DNA of 64,000 nt, from positions 1 to 64,000 of IMG/VR virus record IMGVR_UViG_3300031787_000039; one strand, written 5' to 3'. The stretch comes from a virus. Position 1 is the first letter of the stretch; every line of letters begins with the position of its first letter. Positions 56,932 to 64,000 of this stretch are shown in pieces. The notes under the pieces were generated by a model. It was not told the origin of the DNA. It saw only the letters and a list, made by a program, of their open reading frames with translations, and ran no database searches. A program made the position numbers and the translations under genes.

Positions 56932-57115
56932 TGATAATCTCCATAAGTAGGGATTTGATTTCACTAATATCTGTTTTTATTTGATCAATTTCTTCTCTTT
57001 GTTTTCTTCTTTCCGATCTCAATTTAACATACTGCAAATATTCAGTTGTATCAGTATTAACAATAGCACCCGAATCTTCACGAAACAGGTGCTTATGACC
57101 TTCAACTCTTTTCAT
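56912..57115 (-). CDS. Small coiled-coil protein (67 aa)
   Basis: The product starts MKRVEGHKHLFREDSGAIVN and continues as a coiled coil (LRSERRKQREEIDQIKTDIS). I recognise this N-terminus from other cyanophages, where it lies beside the giant baseplate-like gene as here. It follows that gene's stop by one base, so it is likely a small structural partner or assembly factor. No function is proven. Confidence 0.78.
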   Translation of the reverse strand: MKRVEGHKHLFREDSGAIVNTDTTEYLQYVKLRSERRKQREEIDQIKTDISEIKSLLMEIINGSRQN

Positions 57116-57116
57116 C

Positions 57117-60100
57117 TTATGCTAGGGCAATAGTTCTAAGATCCTTGAATCTCGGTGCTTTTGCTTCATTTGTTCCGTTCATAACAATCTTAATTCTAAA
57201 TGCATTGAATTGCTCAAGTTCATCAGCACTAAACTGATACTCAAGAAACTCTCCATCATTACTTGCGCGTACAAATGCGTCCGCTCTACCACTATTTAAT
57301 GTAGAATCTATGACAGCATCACCATATCCATCGCCATCAGTATCTTTAAGGTTATCGTAACCTGGGAACAATTCATATGCTTGTTCAACTCCATTAGAGT
57401 CTGCTCTAAAGAGTTGGTAAAGAACTCTAAAGTCAGCTGAAGAATGGCGATAAGCAGAAACAAGAACTTTGAGTGATGTTGCTGGTTGCTTAAGTCTAAC
57501 TATGCTTGTGGCGTAAATAGCACTATGTGGATCTTCTTGAACTAAATTAACTCTACCATCAAAAGCATAGTCGCTGATTGGATTATTCAGTCTATTTCTA
57601 CCAAATACAATAGATGCTGTAGAAACATTAACAGCAGGAGACAGGTTTGGATCTGCCGTATTCATTGTTAGACCAAGTGTAAATGACTTGTTCTTTGGTA
57701 ATGATGAGAGTCTTGTAGTCTCATTAATTTGGGATGCTACAAGTCTTGTAGTCGTTAATTCATTTACATTGTTTAGTTCAATAGTCTCATAACCCTGATC
57801 AATGAATGATGCTTCAGAACCTCCAGCACTTGTACCAGAAACTGTTCTAATTTGGGCAGACAATGAAGTAGTCTCTCCAGGTGTCAGAACACTGAATTGT
57901 GGATCAATTCTATTAAATTGAACATTCTTAGTTGCTGAGGCACCCTTACCACCGATAATATTTTCATCGGTGAAACTCAACTGACTGTCTCCAGAAGTTC
58001 TTGATCCGCGATCAATTTGTAAGTGATAAGTATCAAAGTCTCTTTCAGACTTGAGAGCGGTATCGGTTGGTAGATTATGTTGGGTATTGATTCTAGTTAG
58101 AGAAATACCATTCAACTCATAAGCATAGACCTTATCACCAATGGAGTGCTTTCTCGTGAGTGAACCGTCAACACCTCTAGTTCCAATACCAAGTGTACCA
58201 GCACCTCCACTACCTGCGGTAATAGCATTATAGAAGATGATCTCATTATTTACTTTCAAGTAACCTTGAGAAGTTGAGATACCTTCGAATGTTGCAAATA
58301 GTGAGGTATTAGCAACTGAAATAGTAGTATCACTAATTGCAAGTTCAGCGTTAAGAGTTGTTGGAATAGTGTCTGGTGCTAGATCAGCAAGAACAACTAT
58401 GTTGTTATCGGCGTGCATTCCATGATTTGGTTGAGTAACTTCAATAACTCTTCCATCATAAAGATTACTGATAACAGCAGAGTCACGAATATCTGTGTTA
58501 GCATAAGCAACGGCAGTACTTGGATTACTATAGACAACCAAGTCTTGTCCAGCAGTAAACTCTTCACCCTGAACATTTGTTAGATATAGTGTATCTTTTC
58601 CACTCAGGGTAGCTACAGAAATCTGGGCATTTTTGCCTTTCACAACACTTGAAGTAGTAATGCCTAGGATATCTCCAACAACATATCCATTTCCAGCAAG
58701 AGTGATTGTTGGCGTTCCAGATACAGATCCAGCAGAGAAAGTAATAGATGCAGTAGCACCACTACCATTTCCAGTTATGGAGTAAAGTGGTACATTTGTA
58801 AATGTACCATTGCTGTATCCAGCACCAACTCTATTTACAGAAACTGTATTGAGGTTTCCACCAACTTGCTCAATATACCCACTGATAGCAGAGGCAGTTG
58901 TACTATCACTTACCTTCTTACCGATAGTAAGAATACTATTCATAGAAGTGGTAGTTGTAATACCAACCTTCAGTTTTCTTGGTAAAGTCTTAATAGAATT
59001 CTCATTAAGTTGTCCAACGTTTGTGTCTCTGGTTCCCAGTGATGGATTATAGAAATAAGCTACGCCAGGAGTTGTGGTGAAGTTTGCTTTATAAAGTTTG
59101 AACTTAAGATCTTCAAACTGGTTAGCAGTCCAGATAGTACCGTTTTGAGACTTGAAGAGGCTTCCTCCAACATATTGCTTGGTAGCAATGACGCTCTCGG
59201 CATCTGGTAGAGTTGAAGTATTAACAGTCTTCTCACCCATTCTAGCAATCCATACTTCATACAAATCTGAGTATGGTGAAAGAAGAACAAGAGCATACTC
59301 TGTGTCTGCTTCAAGATAAACTGGAGATGGGAACTTAATGTTAGTTGCTACTGAAGCATCTCTTGATGTCTGAATCTGAGATGGATCAATAGTAACTCTT
59401 GAGTATTCTGTTACAAGATTTTTAGTAGGAATACCAAGTTCAACAGTTCTTAGTTCAACAAACAGTTTTTCACTATCATCTTTATTGGCGAAGAATACAT
59501 CCACACCAGTCATAAATGCACCAGTTTCATCAACGGTGAATGACTGCGCTAGTGGATCATATCTTTCAACTTCTGTAATTCTTTCAAAGATATCGATTCT
59601 TCCTGTAGTTGTATAATTTGTTTCAGCACTACTAATAAGTGTGCTTCCTGGTAGTTGTGCTTCATTAGTAGCACTTGAAGTTAGTCTAAAGGTCTTAGTT
59701 CCAGTTGTGAATCTTAGTGGAGGTGGTGGTGATGCTAGTGGATTTCTAAAGAACATAGAACCATAGATATCACCAAATGTATCTGCTACTAGTCTGATAT
59801 TAGCAACAGATGCTTGAGCACCGCTAGTTTCTCCGAGAAGAACCATCCCAGTGGTGATATAACCATTATACTTACCAAGAACCTCTTCTTGTAACGCTTC
59901 AACATCGATGTTTAGAACTGTTGATGATGCTGAGTATGATACTGGGAGTGTAATTGATTTGTTATATGGATTCAGACTAAAGGTTGATGATGGATTTCCA
60001 CCAGGACCGGTCTTATGATTTGGTTGAACAACACGGCAAGTAAATAGATTTGTTCCTCCATCATAACCTCTTACGGTTTCACCAACTTGGAATACACCAG

Positions 60101-63100
60101 AGGTCATACTAATTTCGATAAGTTTTGGAACAATATCGAGACCACTAGTGCTATCAAAGAAGTGATAATGTCTTGCTAATGGTCTTAATCCAATAGCTCT
60201 GAATAGAACATTCCTGGAGCGAATATGTGGATCTGGTGTAGAAGAAGCAAGAACAGTTCTTGAACCAACAACTCTTGTAGCACCTCCAGAACCACCAACT
60301 GTTCTAGTTCCACCATCCCTAACAATTGTTCTAGTCCAACTATCTGTTTTTGGACTTAGTTCGATGGAACCATTAAATTCAATAACGTTAAATGGGTTTA
60401 CGTTCTCAACTCTAGTTGCTAAAGGTTGCTCAATCCAAGACTTTTCGGTATATTTAAGAGTAATCAGATCACCCGTCTTTTGAACATTTGAATCAAGAAG
60501 ACTTAGATTTTCGCTGAAGTTAGCCGTCTCTAAGTTAATGGATGGATCAAGAGATGGTTGTGGTGATAGTGAGTGGAAGTCAATAGGAGTGATCAACTCA
60601 TTATCGGATGTATCAATATCGGCAGTTGTTTGTGCTTTATCTAATCTCTGATTATCTTTGAAGTCATCTACAAAGAATCCAGACTTGAATCTGTCTAAAC
60701 CATCAACGTCTCTGATTTGTAAGGTCTTGGTGCTGAGTTCTAGTAGTGAAAGTGAAGTTACAGTTTCGAGATTCTCCACTCTATCTTCAATCTTTCCAAT
60801 GTCTCTCATTGTATATCTTCTATTATCAACAACAGTAACTACTGCATCACTGGTGTTGTAGAGATATGCTGGTAGAGAAATTGTTCCGATCTCCATAGCA
60901 TCATCACTGTTTGATGGTGCCTTTGGATTTTCTGCCGATGCACCTTTAATTACAGTGAAAGCACCTTCTTTGTTTAGAACTACCTTATCAATTCTTGGTA
61001 GATAGAAGTCGTATCCAACGAGTGAACTTTCATTTGGAGCAACAACTAACGTTGGATTGATTCCAGCAGTTGCGAATGTTCTGCTAGCAAAATCAAATGG
61101 AGATGCAGTAGATGAAGTAAACTGAGCAACTCTTGGTCTAAAGTCAAGAGTATCTGTTGCTCTTCTTCCATCACTCATCAACGGAATGTCTGTCTTATAT
61201 CTTTCAGCAGTATATGAGTTTACTGTGTAAAGATTTCCAGCATCGTTGGTTGGAATGGAGTAATGATTGAAGATAATCAACAATCTGTGTGAAGGGATAT
61301 AGTTGTCCCTACCTCTTACAATCCTAGCATAGTCGTAGAACTGATCCCTTACACCCTTATCAAGGGTATACTTGCTAGTAATATCTTGGTAGTTACCTTC
61401 ATTTACTGCCTGAACGGTTGATATAATGTTTGATTCACCAAAAGTAGCAACTTCGCCAACTACAAACTTATTCGAATTCAGATAGACAATCTCAACCTTA
61501 GTTGCAGAAGATCTTGTTACAACTTGAGCAATGGCTCCGCTAGTTGATCCAACAACTCTTTCCCCAAGAATAGAGTTTGCATCCAAAGATAATCCTGAAG
61601 GGAATTCAATGGAATCTAGAGTTGGAGCAGACGTATCATATGATTCATATATTGCTAAAACTTCTACAACATCTGGGAAGTTTAGAGATATTTCCTTATC
61701 TTGAACTCTTGTTCCATAATAAGCACTTTCTGTAAGACCACTAATAGCAGTGGATACACCAGAAACACTATTAATAACACTGACCTTTTCGCTTCTAGTG
61801 AAGTTTTTTGTCTTGCTTGTGATAGAGTTCTTCTTAACAGTTGTATTAACTGTGACGTTTCCAGACTGAGAAGGAGTTAATCCTGTAAATGTAATAGTCT
61901 GACCATTTGAACCAAGAGTAACTTGGTCGGATGATAGGTCTTCAATAGTTCCATTAGAATAGAATACTCCGTATCTTTCCGCATCAAATGTCTCAAAGAA
62001 AGCACTGCTAATACCAGTAGATGAAACGTTTATAGTTAAAGATCCAGTAGAACTGGTGGTTTGTTGTTTGAGTTGACTCGAAACTAAAAGGTTAGATCCG
62101 GCAAGACTTACTGAAGCAATGTTCTCTTGTTCGAGTGGAGCAAAAAGACCACCATTATCTTCTACTAGTGGAGCTCCAAGAGAAAATGTAACATCAGTAT
62201 TGCTACCTGGTAGAGAACCATTACATACACCACTAACGCTTTCTACGGCAGCAACGGTCATACTATTATCATTATTTACACTGACGACTCTATTGAAAGT
62301 TTCATCAGCAACACCAGGTATCTGATACCTGATGATAGTATCACTCTTAATTCCAACAAAGTTCTTTCCTGGACAAGTTACGTTACCACCACTAGTAATT
62401 CTGATGGTGTCGGCAATACCAAAGTTCTTAGCAAGTTTTCTTTGAAGAACTGAGTCGGCAATAAAGTCCAGACTCATATCAGAATCAATAGAATCTGAGT
62501 TTTGGTAGATTGATTTAACATCTTCAATACCAAAAGTCTGAATAGTCTTAATCGATCTTGAAACTTCTTTAGTTTCATTAATCAGAATTTGTTCACCTTC
62601 AATAAAGGTTCCAGATGTTTGGATGAGATTAAGAGTGGCGCTACCACCAGGTGCCGTCTCAACATAACCAGAAGCGCCACTACTTACACCTCTAATATAG
62701 GAACTAGCAGGGACCTCTGCAGTGGTTACAGACTGGTTTAGAGTGATCTTTGTGTATGTTTGAATATCAAACAGATACAGATCCCAGTCAGAAGTATCAT
62801 CTGAATATGCTGCGTCCGTTAAACTAAACGAATATACTCTTGCCTTACCAATTTCAGTTCCAGTTGCTGCTGTGCTAGAAGAACCTCTTCTTTGGTTTTG
62901 TAACCTAACAATGTTATCATTGTTATTAATACCGAGAATAGGTGTTCCCTGAACATTATTAACTCTTATTAGTGTTCCAAATTCAAATGGAACAAGTGCC
63001 GATGAAATACTCTTCTTATCTCTTGGCTTTTCTACATCAATATTAGTTGTTGAAATAGTCTCAATATCATATCCCTTAACGTAGGCTCTTCCTGGAGATA

Positions 63101-64000
63101 CCTTTACGGTCATCAAATCTTCTGACGGAGTATTTCCCTGATCGGTACTTTGACCTTCAGTATAGACGCCACCATTAGATAATCCATTATTTAATGATTC
63201 ATTTACTTCTACACTAAATTCGTCTACAGCATAATCACCAGACTCTTCAAAAGTTCTCTTAGCAAAGTAATCTCTAATCAGATTATAACTTGACTTGTTT
63301 TGTAATTTTTTGATCTGACCATTTTCAATTCTGATCAACTCTACAAAAGTTTTATCGTCAAAGTCTGTTAGGAGCTTCTTGGATAATGTTAGAGAAATTT
63401 TCAGTCTATCGGCACCTGGTGCTGCATAGTTTGAATATCCTTTAGCATTATCATAAAGAGAAGAATCATCTTTAGCTGTTACAATCTCTTCTAAGATAGT
63501 TAGACCAACTCTATAAGATGAATCTGCTCTATATGCATCAAGAACAATTTTATCCTGTGATACATCTACAAAAGTTCCTCTAATAAAATAAACACCGTTA
63601 GCAATACCAACAGCAGTTCCAACTGATGTAGCATCTTCATCAATCAGAGACGCAACAGTTTCGCCTGCATTTACTGTGGTGTTACCGTAAGTAAATCCTG
63701 TTTCTGTAATCAGGACTTCACCATCAGTGAAAGGAACTACTTCACCAGCATTATCTGCATTGAGATATCTTACAAATAATGTGAGATTAGTGATTCCTTC
63801 TGATTCGGAAATATCGAGCCACTTATCAACTGTAGCAACAACACCAGAGGTTTGTCCTCTAAGTTTCTTTCCTACTAAGTTAGTAGCATAGATGTTAACA
63901 TCAATACCCAAATGATCGGCATTGAGTTTTACCGAGTTGTAATTAGCATCAAAGGTTACCCCACCAGGGATAACCATTGAACCTTCCTTGAAGACGTGAC
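57117..64000 (-). CDS. Giant virion protein (DUF4815-type), 5' end beyond window
   Basis: The frame is open to the window edge: bases 63978-64000 continue in frame upstream of the ATG at 63977 with HVFKEGS before MVIPGGVTFD. So the true start is outside, and at least 2293 residues are present. The region FVELIRIENGQIKKLQNKSSYN with VSPGRAYVKGYDIE matches the DUF4815 type of phage structural proteins. Later parts carry Gly-rich beta repeats (GAGYSNG, GNGYVVGD) like those in gp14 and a DTDGDGYGD calcium-type loop near the C-terminus. Its size and place suggest a baseplate wedge or long tail-fibre-like protein. Confidence 0.88.
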   Translation of the reverse strand, partial: HVFKEGSMVIPGGVTFDANYNSVKLNADHLGIDVNIYATNLVGKKLRGQTSGVVATVDKWLDISESEGITNLTLFVRYLNADNAGEVVPFTDGEVLITETGFTYGNTTVNAGETVASLIDEDATSVGTAVGIANGVYFIRGTFVDVSQDKIVLDAYRADSSYRVGLTILEEIVTAKDDSSLYDNAKGYSNYAAPGADRLKISLTLSKKLLTDFDDKTFVELIRIENGQIKKLQNKSSYNLIRDYFAKRTFEESGDYAVDEFSVEVNESLNNGLSNGGVYTEGQSTDQGNTPSEDLMTVKVSPGRAYVKGYDIETISTTNIDVEKPRDKKSISSALVPFEFGTLIRVNNVQGTPILGINNNDNIVRLQNQRRGSSSTAATGTEIGKARVYSFSLTDAAYSDDTSDWDLYLFDIQTYTKITLNQSVTTAEVPASSYIRGVSSGASGYVETAPGGSATLNLIQTSGTFIEGEQILINETKEVSRSIKTIQTFGIEDVKSIYQNSDSIDSDMSLDFIADSVLQRKLAKNFGIADTIRITSGGNVTCPGKNFVGIKSDTIIRYQIPGVADETFNRVVSVNNDNSMTVAAVESVSGVCNGSLPGSNTDVTFSLGAPLVEDNGGLFAPLEQENIASVSLAGSNLLVSSQLKQQTTSSTGSLTINVSSTGISSAFFETFDAERYGVFYSNGTIEDLSSDQVTLGSNGQTITFTGLTPSQSGNVTVNTTVKKNSITSKTKNFTRSEKVSVINSVSGVSTAISGLTESAYYGTRVQDKEISLNFPDVVEVLAIYESYDTSAPTLDSIEFPSGLSLDANSILGERVVGSTSGAIAQVVTRSSATKVEIVYLNSNKFVVGEVATFGESNIISTVQAVNEGNYQDITSKYTLDKGVRDQFYDYARIVRGRDNYIPSHRLLIIFNHYSIPTNDAGNLYTVNSYTAERYKTDIPLMSDGRRATDTLDFRPRVAQFTSSTASPFDFASRTFATAGINPTLVVAPNESSLVGYDFYLPRIDKVVLNKEGAFTVIKGASAENPKAPSNSDDAMEIGTISLPAYLYNTSDAVVTVVDNRRYTMRDIGKIEDRVENLETVTSLSLLELSTKTLQIRDVDGLDRFKSGFFVDDFKDNQRLDKAQTTADIDTSDNELITPIDFHSLSPQPSLDPSINLETANFSENLSLLDSNVQKTGDLITLKYTEKSWIEQPLATRVENVNPFNVIEFNGSIELSPKTDSWTRTIVRDGGTRTVGGSGGATRVVGSRTVLASSTPDPHIRSRNVLFRAIGLRPLARHYHFFDSTSGLDIVPKLIEISMTSGVFQVGETVRGYDGGTNLFTCRVVQPNHKTGPGGNPSSTFSLNPYNKSITLPVSYSASSTVLNIDVEALQEEVLGKYNGYITTGMVLLGETSGAQASVANIRLVADTFGDIYGSMFFRNPLASPPPPLRFTTGTKTFRLTSSATNEAQLPGSTLISSAETNYTTTGRIDIFERITEVERYDPLAQSFTVDETGAFMTGVDVFFANKDDSEKLFVELRTVELGIPTKNLVTEYSRVTIDPSQIQTSRDASVATNIKFPSPVYLEADTEYALVLLSPYSDLYEVWIARMGEKTVNTSTLPDAESVIATKQYVGGSLFKSQNGTIWTANQFEDLKFKLYKANFTTTPGVAYFYNPSLGTRDTNVGQLNENSIKTLPRKLKVGITTTTSMNSILTIGKKVSDSTTASAISGYIEQVGGNLNTVSVNRVGAGYSNGTFTNVPLYSITGNGSGATASITFSAGSVSGTPTITLAGNGYVVGDILGITTSSVVKGKNAQISVATLSGKDTLYLTNVQGEEFTAGQDLVVYSNPSTAVAYANTDIRDSAVISNLYDGRVIEVTQPNHGMHADNNIVVLADLAPDTIPTTLNAELAISDTTISVANTSLFATFEGISTSQGYLKVNNEIIFYNAITAGSGGAGTLGIGTRGVDGSLTRKHSIGDKVYAYELNGISLTRINTQHNLPTDTALKSERDFDTYHLQIDRGSRTSGDSQLSFTDENIIGGKGASATKNVQFNRIDPQFSVLTPGETTSLSAQIRTVSGTSAGGSEASFIDQGYETIELNNVNELTTTRLVASQINETTRLSSLPKNKSFTLGLTMNTADPNLSPAVNVSTASIVFGRNRLNNPISDYAFDGRVNLVQEDPHSAIYATSIVRLKQPATSLKVLVSAYRHSSADFRVLYQLFRADSNGVEQAYELFPGYDNLKDTDGDGYGDAVIDSTLNSGRADAFVRASNDGEFLEYQFSADELEQFNAFRIKIVMNGTNEAKAPRFKDLRTIALA

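Noticed and set aside
1-64000. CRISPR array, rRNA or insertion sequence
   Set aside because: I saw no regularly spaced repeats with spacers, no rRNA segments and no transposase with terminal repeats.

Overview
The window is a stretch of a T4-like cyanophage genome (marine myovirus infecting Synechococcus or Prochlorococcus). Every convincing gene is on the minus strand, so transcription runs from high to low coordinates. The T4 core genes occur in near-T4 order: the head-neck-tail block 13-14-15-16-17-18-19-20-67-21-22-23, then uvsY, uvsW, 55, 47, 46, 45, 44, 62, regA, 43, uvsX, 41, 61, nrdA and the start of nrdB. They are mixed with genes typical of cyanophages: hsp20, mazG, speD, a CobS-like AAA+ ATPase, a DUF3110 protein, a 2OG-Fe(II) oxygenase and many small conserved phage proteins. 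The host group is inferred from this gene set. No photosynthesis gene lies in the window.

Layout in transcription order (right to left). 64000-53373: tail, baseplate or fibre-like virion proteins, including a giant DUF4815-type protein cut by the window edge. 53373-49908: neck and tail-completion genes 13, 14, 15 and small terminase 16. 49893-46293: three virion or head proteins. 46230-43876: an HNH endonuclease, large terminase 17 and a small zinc-binding protein. 43793-34964: sheath 18, tube 19, portal 20, prohead core 67, protease 21, scaffold 22, capsid 23 and a tail-tube-like protein. 34967-30655: recombination and late-transcription genes uvsY, uvsW, 55, 47, a DUF3110 protein and 46. 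28959-24998: a small basic peptide, two virion/scaffold-like proteins and a VWA-metalloprotease protein. 24913-13257: cobS-like, DUF3310, clamp 45, speD, clamp loader 44, an HNH endonuclease, a possible restriction endonuclease next to dam, 62, regA, hsp20 and polymerase 43. 13257-9487: uvsX, oxygenase, 41, mazG and two tRNAs. 9382-3370: structural or accessory genes, one of them a nucleotidyltransferase with a T4-like capsid-targeting N-terminus. 3359-1: primase 61, nrdA and nrdB (partial).

Regulation is visible in the sequence. About twenty copies of the T4-type late promoter motif (TATAAATA or CTAAATA on the minus strand) sit just upstream of structural genes. Factor-independent terminators separate transcription units, several fused to a late or sigma70-type promoter. 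Most genes are tightly packed with ATGA, TAATG or TGATG overlaps, which suggests translational coupling. The most interesting items are the head-targeted nucleotidyltransferase, the dam plus PD-(D/E)XK-like pair, the hairpin/late-promoter switch at uvsW, an HNH gene flanked by a duplicated gene-44 end, and a three-member family of small paralogs near replication genes.
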